A stretch of 64,000 bases of DNA from Podospora pseudoanserina (GCF_035222485.1 NC_085924.1:1922001-1986000); one strand, 5' to 3'; positions 21,382 to 34,489 are shown, numbered from the stretch's first letter. Numbers and translations: made by a program. The notes: generated from the sequence alone by a model not told the origin.

Positions 21382-23267
21382 TTACAAGCTCTTCCTATCC
21401 TCCTTGATCAAATCCGCCGCCTTCTCCGCAACAGCATAAACCACACTCTGAATATTTCCCACCGGCTCCATCGGGAACACGCTCGCGTCCACCACCCTAA
21501 GCCTCTTGGTCCCGTACACCCTCAACTTCGCATCCACCACACCGCCCTGTTCCCTTGGCTTCATGGCGCAGCTGCCAGACACATGAAACACGGAGATCTG
21601 CCTCTTGCGGACAATTTCCTTTGCCTTTTCCAGATCCGTCGCCACAAGCCCCTCCGGCTGCCTCTTCCCCCCGTCCTTGAGCAGCTTGCCAAACGGCGTC
21701 GACTTGTCGACGAGCCGCTCGACAAACTCGACGCCGCGGGCGAGGAGCTCCATGTCGAGGAGGTTGGAGTTGTACTTTGGGTCCCATACCGGGGCGGCGT
21801 GGACGTCGGGGCTGGAGATGTGCACGCTGCCGCGGGAGAAGGGGTGGTTGAGGATGGTCATGACGGTGATGTAGTTCTCGGGGAGGACCGGGAGGATGTA
21901 CTCGGCCATGGACTTGGGGACGTCGGGGATGGAGACCTGGGTGGGGAAGAGCAGGAACTGGAAGGTAGCCTCGTCGGGGGACTCGACGAGTTTTCTGATG
22001 GCTTGCGCGTCCGGGGTGGTGAGTGTGTGCTCATGGGAGGCGAGGAGCTCCTTCTTGGCCTCGGGGGAGACGATGCCGGAGCCGTCGACGAGGGGGGAGT
22101 AGGCTACGCTGATGGTGCTCTGGCCGAGAGGTCCGGCGCCGGAGGCCTGGTACATGCCTACCAGAGCGTTGAGAACGTTGGGGTCACGGAGGACATCTCC
22201 TGACGGGGTCATATCGGCGACCTCGAAGCTCTGACATACAATGGGGTGGTCTTGCACGTTCTCGCCCACGCTGGGGTTCTCAACAATGACGGGAATGTTG
22301 TGCTTCTCGAGGATGTCCTTGCTTCCAATACCGGAAAGCTCCAGAATCTGGGGTGACTGCAGGGTACCAGCCGACAGGATGACTTCGAGGTTGGCAGATA
22401 TCTGCTTCTTCTCACCATCCTTGGTCAAAATCTCAACACCAGTGGCAACAGGCTCATCTCCCGTGGTGTCAAAGACAATCTTTTCCACCAAAGTCTCGGT
22501 GAGCACCACCAAGTTGGATCGCTTCGCAACCTCTGGGTTGTAATAGCCTGTGGCTGCGAAACTTCTGGTGTGTGTTACTGGATCAATGCTGGCCTGGTTT
22601 TGGAAGGCACCCAATGCCCTTCCATCACGAGGATCCGTGGTGACCTCCAGGCCTTGTCCAGCAAAGGTCTTCAACCAAGCTTGGTTGGTTATATTGTAAC
22701 CTTCACTGAAAGTGACGTGGATGGGCCCGTCACCTTTGGCGAGGTCCTCATTGTGATAGGTTAACCCGCAGAGGTCCTTGGATGACTGGGGAGGAGTGTG
22801 GACGGTTGCAAACTTGCGCAGGTAGGGAGCAAGAGAGTCAAAGTCCCAGCCCTCGTTGCCCAGGGCTGCCCAGGCGTCAATGTTGCCCTTGGAAGGATAC
22901 AACAGCATGAGGAAGTTGAGGGCCGAGCTGCCACCAAGCATCTTCCCGCGAGCTTGGTTGATGACCCGGTTGTTCAGGGTAGGCTACGAAACATGATCAG
23001 CAAAGGGCCCTCCTGGTCAAGAGAGCGAGTGGCACGACCTACCTGGGGTGTTGATGTGAAGTTCCAATCGTATTCATCCTTGCCGTACAAGCCGGCAACG
23101 AGACCCGGGCAAAGAACCAGGGGGTCACTGCTACGGTCTGCACCGGCCTCGATGACAAGAACACGGACATCGCTGTCTTCGGAGAGCCGGTTGGCAATGA
23201 CGAGGCCGGCAGTGCCGCCGCCAACGACGACATAGTCGAACGGCTTCTCAAGGTCAACAGCAGCCAT
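21382..23267 (-). CDS. GMC-family FAD oxidoreductase
   Basis: Two exons, 23267-23043 and 22983-21382 (608 aa), joined in phase 0 to read NFTSTPQPTLNNRVINQARG. The FAD Rossmann motif is YVVVGGGTAGLVIANRL near residues 12-28. GKMLGGSSALNFL follows the intron, and the GMC active-site region near the C-terminus is VFHVSGSCAM (His542) and PVGNIQSVVYAVAE (Asn585). The family oxidises alcohols such as choline, aryl alcohols or sugars. No signal peptide was seen, which argues for an intracellular choline-dehydrogenase- or aryl-alcohol-type enzyme rather than a secreted one. The substrate cannot be read from sequence. Its stop is 117 bp from that of the convergent crystallin-like gene. Confidence 0.94.
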
Positions 23268-25195
23268 GATGTATGATGGGAGGTTTGCTGATGGTGGGTT
23301 GTACTGAACAATCTGGGCGCTCTCGGCAAGATGCGGGCTGGATGTTGCTGAAGATGCAGAAGAAGGGGGCACCCAAAGCTGGACAGATATGGAAACAGAA
23401 AGGGGGTCTCGCCAATTGTATGCACAAGGGGGAGCAGGCAAGAGATCTCGGCTTCGGCAGTTCGGGGATAACGAACAATTGGGGGTTCGCAAAGTGGATA
23501 TCACCAGGCTCGCAACACGCAGCAGAGAGGAGTCTGGAGAAGCCGGTATGAAGATCAGCCTCGTTTCAACCGAGTATGTCGCGAACGTGGTCCTTTTGTT
23601 TGCTTCAGTTCCCCTCTCGAGCCAGTCCCCCAGCCCCCACTGGGCCATGCCAATGGTTTACCACCGCCGACCCCCAACATGGTCTAAGAGTGTGTTTATT
23701 CAGGGGCCGCCCCTCCACACCTCGGTGTCGTGAGCCCCAGAAATGTGGGCGTTCTGCAGGTGTTCTGCGTGTTCTGCAGGTCGGTGGCTGCAGTTGGGGA
23801 CGTTCTGGCTCGACAATGACACCCGCAAGCACGCCAAGTTGGTTGAAAAAAGACTGAGGTTACACTGGGGTCATGAAGAAGCGAGAGATATCCTTAGAGG
23901 TGGGCAGACTCGAGGTGGTATGGAGCGGCAAAAAGGGGCGCAGATCTGCACCAGGTAATTGGGGCCAGGGTTAAGGGCGGGGTATCGACTATTGTTTGAA
24001 TGGCACGATGGACTCGTCCAGCTCTCGCGCTATCGACGCAGCAAGACGGGAGTCAATGGGAGACTTTGAATTCACCATGCCTGGAGGTGGTTTTGGGGCA
24101 CGGAAAGTGGGGGTTAAGCAGGAAGTGATTGCCCGGGGAAGCCATCCGGAAGAGGAGATATTGACGAAGACCTCAAAAAACGACGTCTCGAACCCCACAC
24201 AGCTCAAACAAGCTAGCCCATGTATCCTTGCAGAACAAGGTCTTTCTTGGATTTCGTCTGCTTCTTCGTCCTTGCTGTCGTCTGCTGTCAAAGACTTGCC
24301 AAGGTCCCTTGTGCTCGGACACGCCGTTGATGGCTTCCGCAGTGGAACTTGAACGCGCCGTCCCTAGTAGTGCAACGGTTTTGTCTTACCGCAGCGGCCA
24401 TCAAAATTTATATTTTCTGTGTTGGAAGCCGGATGAGAGGACCTCTTCGTGGTCCAGAGATTTGGCCGGGTATTACTATTCCTTTGAGCCAGTTGTGCCA
24501 GTTGTGCCAGGCTGGAGCCAAACACACAATATTATATCTCAGTTCCACCCTGCCCTGACAGCACCATCACATCACTCACATAAGCTTGCATAGACCCAAA
24601 ATCATCAGGTACAACCGAGGCTGGGCACCAGAGCTTTCAGAAAGCAGGCCACATCTTTATCCAAAGACCCCGAAAGACTTCGCTTATTGCTTGACCAGTC
24701 TCGTTTCTCCAAGAGGAACCCAGACGGCACATGCACGGCACAGCATCACTTACACCCCCCGGTCGAATAGGTGTGCTTCCTCTCATGGGCAATGCAACGC
24801 CCTTCTGCAGTTTATTATTTCTCTTTTCTTTCTTGTAGATGTGACTGCTACCCACACGAGGCACGACGTGCTTATCCTGCTGCTCATCTTTTCTTTCTCG
24901 GGTCCCGACAACTACCTGGGTTGCTTGCCGGCCATGCCCCGGATGCCATATTGACGATCTTTACCTTTTTACTCCGTCCCCTGTTGCTTACACTGCTCCT
25001 GAGCAAGTGGTGGGCATTAGCAACCGCTCCACAGTGATCTTAGCATTGCCCCAGTTTCTATCTTTTCTCTCTCCTTTCAAGGACAGCTTCCTTGCTCAGA
25101 CTCGGGATAACTGCCGTGGCCTTTTCTCACTAAAAGGAAGGGGACCACTCCCTTTGGCCTCCCTCCCCTCCATCTTGTCAGATCAACATTTTAAG
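23268..25195. other. Intergenic, 1.9 kb, no gene seen
   Basis: Divergent region between the GMC gene and the 7TM gene. Short direct repeats occur (GTTCTGCAGGT near 23758-23781, TTGTGCCAG near 24491-24509). Open frames up to about 120 codons (23996-24352, 24586-24954) lack domain signatures. Confidence 0.55.
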
Positions 25196-26462
25196 ATGTT
25201 TGAATACGTCGAGTTTCCGATCCTCCCGATCGTCAAAACCCATCTCATCATCAACTGTGTACTAGCCGTCATAACTTTGGTGATCCTTGGGCTGAGACTC
25301 TTTGCTCGCTTCCTGACGGGAGCTGGCCTGTGGTGGGATGACTACCTCATTCTGTTTGCCGTCCCTCAGGGCATGGCCATGGTAGTGATTCAGGGCCTTT
25401 GTAAGTCGAACGACTCTCCCCTCGCTCTCGAGACACAGATGTACTGATATTTACCTTCTTTCAGGGGCACCGATGGGTGTAGGATATCCAATGGCCGAGA
25501 CCGCTCCAAATATCGAACACATCCTGAAGATGCTCGTCTCATACGAACTGATCTATGCGACATCCATCAGCACCATCAAGCTCAGCGTCCTCATCTTTTA
25601 CCTCCGTGTCTTCGTCAACAAAACGATGCGCATGGCCACCAAGGGCGTCATCATTTTTGTTTGTCTCTGGTCTGTTGGGAATATACTGCAGGTGTTTCTG
25701 ATTTGTCGTCCTTTTGCCGCCATCTACACCGTCGCTCTGATGCCAACAGCGCAATGTGGTGACCAAGTCGGGTCTTTTATTGCCATAGGCGCGTTCAACA
25801 TCATCACCGACGTGTTGATCCTGACGCTCCCGATTCCAACGGTGTGGACTCTGAAGACCTCCAAGGGCAAGAAGATCGCCCTGACAGCCGTCTTCTTGGT
25901 TGGTTTACTGTACGTGATTCCCTCGCCTTCTCCTTTCCGTTCGCACATCTAACAAACCTCTCCCCCTTCCAGCGTCAGCGTGGTCGCCATGATCCGCATC
26001 GTAACCCTCACCCAGCTCGACCTCGTCAACCTGACCGAATCCATGGTCTGGGCCGACTTCTGGTCCGCGACCGAGCCCAACCTCGGCATCTTCTGCGTCA
26101 GCCTCCCCATGCTCGGCACCCTCTGGACCCGCTATTTTTCTCGCAAGAGCCCCTCCAAGCTCGACCCGTATCACTCCTCTGAGAACGGCACCAACGGCAC
26201 CAACGGGTTCAGCAAGCTGAAGAACAGCTCCAACCCTGGCACCGACACGATCGTGATGGAAGATTTGTACGCACCGAACAAGGAGGTGTATCACAAGACG
26301 GACGTTGCTGCTACCACGCCGGATGGGGATAGGGCGGGGACGCCGCTGAGGGCGAATAGCTCCGAGGAGGCGCTCACGATGCAAGTGGGGGATCATCGGA
26401 ACTATCATAGGCAGCCGGAGGGGATTAGGGTGCAGACGAAGTGGACTATTTCGGTTGATTAG
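25196..26462 (+). CDS. Seven-helix integral membrane protein, fungal rhodopsin/SAT4-Pth11 type
   Basis: Three exons: 25196-25400, 25465-25909 and 25973-26462 (379 aa). Seven hydrophobic helices fill residues about 12-270, starting LIINCVLAVITLVILGLRLFARF. The WWDDYLILFA segment after helix 1 is typical of the fungal rhodopsin domain (DUF3433-unrelated, PF20684-type) shared by Pth11-like receptors. The C-terminal 110 residues are polar, with an NGTNGTNG run and Ser/Thr-rich sequence, presumably cytosolic. There is no N-terminal CFEM domain. Proteins of this family are candidate G-protein-coupled receptors or sensors. The ligand is unknown. Confidence 0.9.
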
Positions 26463-27714
26463 AATGGTGTACAACAGCTTTTTTACCTGCCTACACATAC
26501 ATCTACGGGCACAGTTTCTTGTTTGTTGGCTTACGGCTTTCATTAGATACGGATTATTGGATTGGAGTGCAAATTCTTCATGTACATCACCATATTTGGA
26601 TACTCATGTTTTTCTTTTTGCGTTTTGGGAGGAGGGGGACACGAATATATGAGTGAGGTGGGAAAAACAAGGCTCGGGAAAAAGCAAATCAGTTAGATAC
26701 GGCTACCTACGGATACCTACTACTAGAGAAATCAATCACATTAAAGACAACAAACACTCAGCTATTCAGCGTCTGCTTTCACGGAGCAAATCATCGCTTG
26801 TTGTCCAATAGGCTTCATGCTTCATTGGGACGTTTCAAAGCATAGCTAGTGGACAAGTTAGCTGTAGTAGGATGAGGCGTAGCAGGATGAGGCTCAGCGG
26901 CACAGAGAACGTAGAGATAAGCGGACGGAATCCCAGAGGATCGCACAGACTCTGCCGCGCGCCGCAAGATGCAACGGTTGACGGGGTTGACTCCACGCCG
27001 CTGGGGCACATACACACATCGCCGCATCGTCGGGACGAGGGACCCGATTGAGAGGTTTTGCTGGTGGCGTTTGCGTGGTATTCGGATTTGTGCGAGACTG
27101 ATTCTTTGAGGCGAACAAACAGTGGACTGGCCGTATTAGGTCAATGGTGGATCTTGAATTCTGGTTGGTAAAGATGTGAAGAGGACAGTTTTGGGAAGCC
27201 CCCTTTTTTATACCCCTATTCTCCCCCTGATGTGGCAACACATAGATACATTACTGAGTCAGCAAGCGACTAGCTAACGACTATACGTAATTGGCACAAC
27301 GGCAGGCGTGTTTGATAGAAACCATAGATTTTGAATTGTAAAAGAAATCTAGAGAAGTAAATTGTGTACATATGTCTGGCCACACGTGCAGAAACGTGTA
27401 ATATTCACCAGCTTCTGTAGTCCAAAGTCCGAACTACAAAACCGAGACAGTGGCGGTGGCACAGACCATCTAGTAACGTCCATAGTTTCTTGTAGATATT
27501 TATAAGCAGTCTAGAACCGATGGCTGGCGGGTATGTGACACCAATGTTCAAGCTAACGATTCAAAAGAGGAAAGACGAGAATCAAACCCAAGCCAACGTA
27601 GGCAAGCATGTGAACAAACAATAGCAATCAACAAATCCGGATGGCTGGTATACGAAAACGAAAATCAAACCGTTATCATTTCCATCATGATCTCGCCAGC
27701 TGCTCGCATACACT
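26463..27714. other. Intergenic, 1.25 kb
   Basis: 3' regions of two convergent genes (7TM protein, phosphopantetheine adenylyltransferase). It is more AT-rich than its surroundings between about 27240 and 27560. Open frames of 60-115 codons at 26815-27241 show no family signal. Confidence 0.6.
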
Positions 27715-28959
27715 TCATATCTTGGTCCCCGGCCTCGCCAACGCTCTCTGCTGCCGTATCGCCGAACTGCTGATCTTCGCCGAGAAATTGTCTTCTGTTT
27801 TGGTACTCTCTTTCTCCTCCAACACATCCTCCGCATCCAGCACATCCACCTCAAACACCTCCAACGTCTTCCACCCCTGTTCAGCCCTCTTATCATTCAC
27901 TGCCTTGCCTCCTGACCTCGTCTCCCCAGACACAACCAACGCATCAACATTCTCCACCGTGATCGTCGGCCCAAAAGGATCTTGAATCCTGACACAGTGA
28001 ACAAGAATTGTCCCATCCCTAAACCAAGCCTTGACATCGCCGTCCCTTTCCTCCACTCGTTGCGGTTGCTGAGTGTCTTTCCATCCTCTTTCCGAGAGCT
28101 CGAGAATCCGGGACAGAAACAAAATCACATTCCTCGCTCTGGTTTCCCAAGACTGGACGAACTCGGCATACTTTTTGTTTTTCAAAAGCTCATCGCCTGT
28201 GATGCCGATGATGTAGGTGCAAGGTTGCATATTGGCGTCATCTTTTCTTGGGACTTTCAACAACAGCGCAGCGGCGGTGAGGAGAAGCTTGTGACCTGGG
28301 TGTAGATAGTCAAAGGTTCCACCGAGGCAGACGACAGGGACCCCCGGCGTCCGAGCAGGTGTTGGGCGTGGTATATTTCCTTGAGGGACAACATTCATAG
28401 TGATGCCCCCTTCGACAGGAATCAACTGCTCCTGCAGCAATGTTTGCCTCCCCTCAGCGAGCTTGAGATAGGTCTGATAAAACTGAAGCCCAACCTCGCT
28501 TCGGACGTGGAAGATGTAGTTCCATGGGTGATAGGCCGAGGCAAAGGTTGCGAGGTCAATCACGGTGGTGTTGTTGGTCTCAATGGCAGGGCGGAAGTCT
28601 TCAGTGAAGCGCTTGTTGCGGTTGTGGTCAATCAAAACGACTGTGGCATCGACTGAGTTTGGCCCGCCGTCAATTTCGGTGCCGATGCCAAGCTGAGCAG
28701 AGACGACGGAGATGATGGTGTAGATGCCGGCTACCAAAGCCTGGGCTTCGGTCCATGACAGGGTCTTGGACCGCAAGAACTGGCCGTGCAATATTGGGCA
28801 TTCGACAGCTACGGTGAGTTTAGAGGCGCCATTTGGTCGCTTTAGCCTTGAGAGTGCAGCAGTGATGGATGGTCGATATGCCGTGTTTAACAACGAGCGA
28901 CTTAAGGGGTCGGGAGGAAATGGAAGCAATAGCAACGAGGGTAGTTCGTCTCGAGGCAT
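27715..28959 (-). CDS. CAB4: Phosphopantetheine adenylyltransferase (CoA biosynthesis)
   Basis: Intronless, 414 aa. The enzyme transfers AMP from ATP to 4'-phosphopantetheine to make dephospho-CoA. The nucleotidyltransferase motif GGTFDYLHPGH lies at residues 213-223 (T/HxGH superfamily), followed by a YIIGITGDELLKNK segment and the C-terminal KISSSAIRQQ motif at about 395-404. The 200-residue N-terminal region contains a conserved stretch (SAYHPWNYIFHVRSEVGLQFYQTYLKLAEG) and is longer than bacterial CoaD, as in eukaryotic PPATs. No dephospho-CoA kinase domain is fused, matching the fungal Cab4 layout. It diverges from the WD40 gene with about 1 kb between starts. Confidence 0.93.
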   Translation of the reverse strand: MPRDELPSLLLLPFPPDPLSRSLLNTAYRPSITAALSRLKRPNGASKLTVAVECPILHGQFLRSKTLSWTEAQALVAGIYTIISVVSAQLGIGTEIDGGPNSVDATVVLIDHNRNKRFTEDFRPAIETNNTTVIDLATFASAYHPWNYIFHVRSEVGLQFYQTYLKLAEGRQTLLQEQLIPVEGGITMNVVPQGNIPRPTPARTPGVPVVCLGGTFDYLHPGHKLLLTAAALLLKVPRKDDANMQPCTYIIGITGDELLKNKKYAEFVQSWETRARNVILFLSRILELSERGWKDTQQPQRVEERDGDVKAWFRDGTILVHCVRIQDPFGPTITVENVDALVVSGETRSGGKAVNDKRAEQGWKTLEVFEVDVLDAEDVLEEKESTKTEDNFSAKISSSAIRQQRALARPGTKI

Positions 28960-29986
28960 GGTGAATAGCTATGACTGGTTGTGTGGAAATTGGTGATAGA
29001 TTCAAGATGTGTCTGGTGGCAGATGTTGAGAGTATAATACAGGTGACGGGACGTTGTTTAGCGGGACGTTGAGATGGGTCACTGGTGCACAATGATAACC
29101 GCGGTTCGTCCTCAGCGCTGCAGATACCCGCTCGGCTGGTCTGGTTGGGTAAGGTAACAGGTAGCGGGAACACGTGAGGTCTGCAGTTGTTCTCCCGCCG
29201 GGTTTGTTTCTCCAACTCCCTCTGCTCTGACGATTGAAGCTTCCGCTGATGCTGTGAGGGGCCTGAAAGGAAGCTACCTATAATCCAGCTTGTTGTTAGC
29301 GGAGCAGCCGGTCCACCAACCTCCAAAAAGGCCGCGGGGCTACCCTTGGGTAGAAGCAACGGTTCAGGCAGGAGATGCACATCACCCCAGAAGCCATCCG
29401 CTGTGTATGTGTCTCGCTGTGTGGCTTTGATATTGACCACCATTCAGGTACCCGTAGGTCGTTAGATTTGAGTCAACAAGTGACGCCCTAGATCAATCCA
29501 ACGTGTCAGAGACCAGCCGCAGACACCTGGTCAGTGCTCAGTAGGCGGCTGGCGATTCGCAACTTGGCGGCCAAGGTAGTAGCCCCGTCGGCGGCTGGAT
29601 TGGGTGCACGATTGCTGCCAAACCGAAACATCACATTTGGTCGCCCGGTTTGGGAAATCCCCTCTTCAGCATAGCACAAGTCCTGCGATCTTCTACCGCA
29701 AGCCAATCCTGGGCTCTTGGGCCCAAACAGCCACATCTCGCGCTGAAGACGCGACACTGACACCGGTCTTGCATTCCGGTCGCAAGACGGAGCCACGGTG
29801 GGCGGACATCGCATCGCTCTGGCGCATCTCGAACTACGAACCACCCCGCTCCCCCAAACAAGTACTCCAATCATCCCCCGCCTCCCGCCGCTGCTTGATT
29901 CGAGTCGACCCTTCGATCAACCAAGCTCGGACCCAGCACCGAACCTCCTGTGTGCTGCGCGCAGAATTTTGAGAGTGTCCGAGACC
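28960..29986. other. Intergenic, 1.0 kb, divergent promoter region
   Basis: Lies between the starts of the PPAT gene (minus) and the WD40 gene (plus). A minus-strand frame at 28820-29443 and the 5' extension of the WD40 frame from 29798 are open by chance and show no domain. Confidence 0.55.
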
Positions 29987-32014
29987 ATGAACCAACAGCA
30001 GCAATACCAGCAGCCGTCGCGGCGAACAGACGCCTACTCGTCGCAACACGACGAACTCCACCTACCCTCGTCATCCAGCATGGCCCAACAAGGCCAACAT
30101 CCCCTTCAACAGCAGCAGCAGCAGCTTCCCACCCGCCAATATTCCTCTGGGCCCGGCGTTCCTCCCCATATCAAGCTCGAGCAGTCCCCAAATCCTCAGC
30201 AGCATCACCACCAAAGCGCCGGTGTAGTGCCCAACGTGCTACAGCCGGGCGGGCTGCAAACCAGACCTCCTATCATCTCGTCAAATACCGCTCCGGTCCT
30301 GCCTACCATGCAGCAACAGCAGCCACCAGACTATCAGCCTCATCAAACACCAACAAAACCCAACTCGATGAACCTGTCGCATAATTACCCGCGATCCAGC
30401 CCCGCCGCTCCCTACGAGGGCGGGTCCGGCTACTCTGCCTACGCTCCCAACACTCCTGGCGGTGCCGGGAGCTCTTCGCAGTACATGTCGCCAACCGATT
30501 CAAAATACAGCCAGTCCTCGGGCTCCCAGCGCATCCCCTCCAATGCGCCCCTTGGTCTCGCTGACATACGGCCCCGCGCTGACTCGAGTCTTTCCGATGG
30601 CATCCCCGGGACCACCTCCTACGAGCATGCAAACACTCAGTCACGTACCAGCAACTACATGGCCCCATGGGCTCTCTATGCGTTCGACTGGTGCAAATGG
30701 GCTCCCCAGGGAAACAGTGCTGGGAAAGTAGCTATTGGGAGTTATTTGGAAGATGGGCACAACTACGTAAGTACATGCGAGCGATATGTCGCTGCTTGGA
30801 AATGTCTTCTCTAACTGGTTCACTTCCGGTGGTAGATTCAAATTCTCGACGCTCAAGTGTCTCCCACACCGTCCGACGTCTACTCGCCCGCCGGGTCGAG
30901 GTATACAATGGACTTTACTAGAATCGCCGAAGCGACTCACTCCTATCCCGTCACACGTCTCCTGTGGGAGCCTCCATCGTCACAAAAACAGTCAACCGAT
31001 CTTTTGGCCACATCCGGTGACCACCTCCGCCTTTGGTCTCTTCCTTCCGATCCTCAAGTTCAGACTCCTGGCTCCTCGATAACGTCAAGAAACGGCCGTG
31101 ACATGCCGATTACGAAACTCACCCCATTGGCTTTGCTCTCCAACTCCAAGACACCCGACCACACAGCACCCCTGACCTCGCTCGACTGGAACACCGTGAC
31201 CCCCAGCTTAATTATCACGTCCAGCATCGACACTACCTGCACCATCTGGGATATTCCATCCCTCACGGCCAAAACTCAGTTAATCGCCCACGACAAGGAA
31301 GTCTACGACGTCCGTTTTTGCGCCAACAGTGTGGACGTCTTTGTGAGCTGTGGTCAGGACGGCAGCGTGAGAATGTTTGATCTGAGGAGTCTGGAGCACA
31401 GCACCATTATTTACGAGCCAACCGGAAAGGAAGAAAGAGGTATACCTTTTCCCCCATTTCCTTCTTATTTTTACCCGTAAACTAATATATTTGTTCTAGA
31501 CGCTAACGGAGGTCGCATCTCCCCCACACTTGCCCAGCAAACAATGTCCCACCCTCCTCCCCTCCTCCGACTGGCCACCTCCCCCCACGACCAGCACCTC
31601 CTCGCCACCTTTGCCCAAGACAGCAACGTAATACGCATCCTCGACGTGCGCCAGCCTGGCCAGGCCCTCCTCGAGCTCCGCGGCCACGGCGGCGCGCTCA
31701 ACTGCGTCGAGTGGTCCCCTCTGAGGAGAGGAACCTTGGCCTCGGGAGGTGACGACTGCCAGGTGTTGATCTGGGACCTGCTGAACAACAACAACACGTC
31801 CAACGCGGCCACAATCTCCACCAACGGGGCTGCCCCGCCAACGGGCGCTCAGGCTGCTGCAAGCACTGATAATGTCAGGAGTCCGGTTGCTGCTTGGCAG
31901 TGCGAGTACGAGGTGGGCAATCTGGGGTGGGTGCCGCACTTGGCTGGGGGGGAGTATGGGGATTGGTTGGGTGTCAGCGCCGGGAGGGGGGTTTGGGGTG
32001 TGAAGTTGGGATGA
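29987..32014 (+). CDS. WD40-repeat protein, DCAF7/TTG1 (AN11) type
   Basis: Three exons: 29987-30766, 30836-31439 and 31500-32014 (632 aa). The first 230 residues are Gln/Pro/Ser-rich and disordered. The segment APWALYAFDWCKW then opens the beta-propeller. WD repeats are visible as LLATSGDHLRLWSLP, LIITSSIDTTCTIWDIP, VFVSCGQDGSVRMFDLRS, VIRILDVRQ and LASGGDDCQVLIWDL. The ALYAFDW opening and the order of repeats match DCAF7/TTG1, a scaffold for kinases and CUL4-DDB1 complexes. The C-terminus ends AGRGVWGVKLG. Long Q-runs (residues 99-105) are encoded by CAG repeats and may vary in length. Confidence 0.9.
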
Positions 32015-32647
32015 AAGGGGAACGATAGCGACAAGAAGAGAAGAGGTTGAAGGATTATGATACCGTATGAACAACGTGAATGAAATTGGATGTTGGAAGG
32101 AGGGGGGGGATGAAGGAATGTTTGATAACTAGTTGGGGAGGTTTCTGACGTTGGGAGGCTAAAATGAGAGGAGGTTTGCTTGTGATGCACGAAGAGAGGA
32201 GACAAAGGCAGAGAGGGACAGGAGAAGAGGCATCAAAGGGACAGGAAAGCAAGCATTACATACCTGATATCTATAGACGGAATGAGCCTGTGTACTGCTT
32301 TGTTTTAACCCTTGAGACCGTAGATTATGGAATAGGTACATGCTGCAGCATGTCTTTACGCCCATGTCGATACAAGGCTTCACACTCAGGAACAAAGGCA
32401 TAATATGATCCAGCATCTGACTTTTTGGTCTTCTCTAACGTCGCTGCCCCCAAAAAAGAGCAAGATTTGACTTTGTTGGTTTTGTTGCGCATATTATCAA
32501 GATGCAACACACGCTATAAAATTTTCCGAAAAAGACGCTCCTTTCGTTACTCATTACATTGTTCGTAGCATTTGATGAGAGGTCATGGTTTTTGTTTTCA
32601 AGATGACCACCAACTATTTTATCTCAACACATCACATGACAAGACGT
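32015..32647. other. Intergenic, 0.6 kb between convergent genes
   Basis: 3' regions of the WD40 gene and the eEF1B-beta gene. No gene was recognised, and open frames here are 61-85 codons. Confidence 0.6.
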
Positions 32648-33697
32648 TTAAAGCTTCTGCATGGCAACAATGTCGGAAGACTGAACGTAGTCCTCGAGCT
32701 CGGCGATCTGCTCCTGGAGATCATCAAGAGAGACCTTCTCGTCCTCGACGACAAGGTTGATCTGGAGCTTCTTGATACCGAAGCCGACGGCGACGAGCTT
32801 GGAAGCACCCCAGACGAGGCCGTCCTTCTCGATGGCACGGACACCCTCCTCGAGGGCAACCATGTCGGTCTCATCATCTGTGGAGAAGCAGTGTTAGCAG
32901 GAATGCCAGAAAAAGTAAATCATTGAAAATTGCAACATACCCCAAGGCTTGACGTCCATGGTGACGACGGACTTGGCGGCGGGCTTGGCCTTGCCCTCCT
33001 TCTTCTTGCGGTACTCGGCGAGGCGCTCCTCACGGATGCGGGCAGCCTCGGCGTCCTCCTCCTCGTCGTCGGAACCGAAGAGGTCGACATCCTCATCCTC
33101 CTCCTCCTCGGCGGCGGCGGCGGGGGCCTTGGCGGGATTGAGGGTCACCTCGGCGACGTCGGGGCCGTAGACGGTGTAGGGCTGGCTGGCATCACCGGGG
33201 AGGGTGGTGAACTCCTCCTCGTAGGAGGCGATGTGCTTGTACCAACGGGCAGCGTTGGGGTACTTGGCGGCATCGGGAGCGGAGCTCAGGGCCTTGAAGA
33301 CGACAACATCGGCCTGGGAGGCAGAGTACCTTTGGAGAAGCGCCTTTGTTAGTTCACAACGTCTCTTTTGCTTTTCTCTTGCGCGCTTAGAATTGGCAGT
33401 GAACAAGAGGACACAAAGCGCAACTCAGAGCCGAAAACTGAACTGCGCGCTGCGGGGTGAAAAGGATAAGGGAAATCAGAGTCACAATAATTTGCTGGAT
33501 GTGTAATCATTTGCAGAGGTCTTAATTCTGCTAAGAAACACGGACCCCGGTGATCATCATGAAAAGAGAGGAAAAAATGGTGTATGACTGTCAGGGAGGG
33601 GGGAAATCAACACATACCCGGTAACGTAAGAGCGGGTAAGGAGCCAGTTGTTGAGCACGGTGAGACCGGCATCGGAGAGGAGATCGGTGAAGCCCAT
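32648..33697 (-). CDS. EFB1: Translation elongation factor 1-beta (eEF1B alpha-subunit type GEF)
   Basis: Three exons: 33697-33618, 33329-32941 and 32877-32648 (232 aa), with GTATGT donors. The protein recharges eEF1A with GTP. The N-terminal GST-C-like part reads [20 protein letters not shown], then [13 protein letters not shown] and [16 protein letters not shown] central acidic linker ([18 protein letters not shown]) carries the usual FGSDDEE casein-kinase site. The C-terminal EF1-GNE domain contains [16 protein letters not shown], then [20 protein letters not shown] and ends DIVAMQKL. The first intron of 288 nt is long for this window, as is common for early introns of ribosomal and translation-factor genes. 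Codon use is highly biased, which fits strong expression. Confidence 0.97.
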
Positions 33698-34489
33698 TTT
33701 GATGATGTTGTGAAGTCTTTGCGACGTCGTTTTGTTTAGAGGTGTGGATGAGGAAGTTGTCGAGGTGGCAGCAAGGAGGGCGAGGATGGCGGGGTTGGAA
33801 AATCTTTTGAATTTAATAGATTTCGCTGAGTCCCGGAACCCCGCACTGAGCAGCCCACTTTCGCCCACCCCCCTCGTCCCTGATTTTGATGGCCTGAGGC
33901 AGAAAGGGTCGCTGCCCGACGCTCCACTTTAACTGCTCTGGACCGAGGACCCTGGTTGGCTCCGCGTTTCATCTCATCTCTGGGATGGACAGGTCCAGAT
34001 CGCGAAACACCATGAAGGGTTTTGTTGAAAGCTGGAGACAGGAATAATCTGTCCTGGAGCCTCGATGTCATGGTACTTGACTCTGCTCACTCGATCCAGG
34101 TAGAAGTAAGGATTGGGGTAATGCGACCCTTGAAGACGGCCTAGAGCCAGCCTGGAGTTCTCACTCATCCTGCCAAACACATGTGGGTTTCCGGATGACT
34201 CAAGCATCACCATGAACATGACATACACATTAACGCCCCGAGGATTTGGGTATTCTTAGTCAACTATTTTACCGGTATTCTCTTTCCTAGACCCTTGGTA
34301 GCTTAGAATGAAAGTCTTCTCCCTAGATGACTGATTCAGGGGACTGTTGTCCCACATGTCCCAGCAAGAAAATACTGTTGACAAGCTCCGGGCTGTAGGG
34401 TTAGGATACAACCATTGTCTCTCACAAGACAGACCATAATTCTATCTGAGAAACTCAGCATAGTTCTGACATGTTCTGAAAGGTACAAC
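33698..34489. other. Intergenic, 0.8 kb
   Basis: Promoter region of the eEF1B-beta gene at the left and 3' region of the TRAX gene at the right. No coding feature was seen. Confidence 0.6.

Noticed and set aside
21319-22203. 294-codon plus-strand frame
   Set aside because: Antisense to the GMC oxidoreductase, which carries FAD and active-site motifs.
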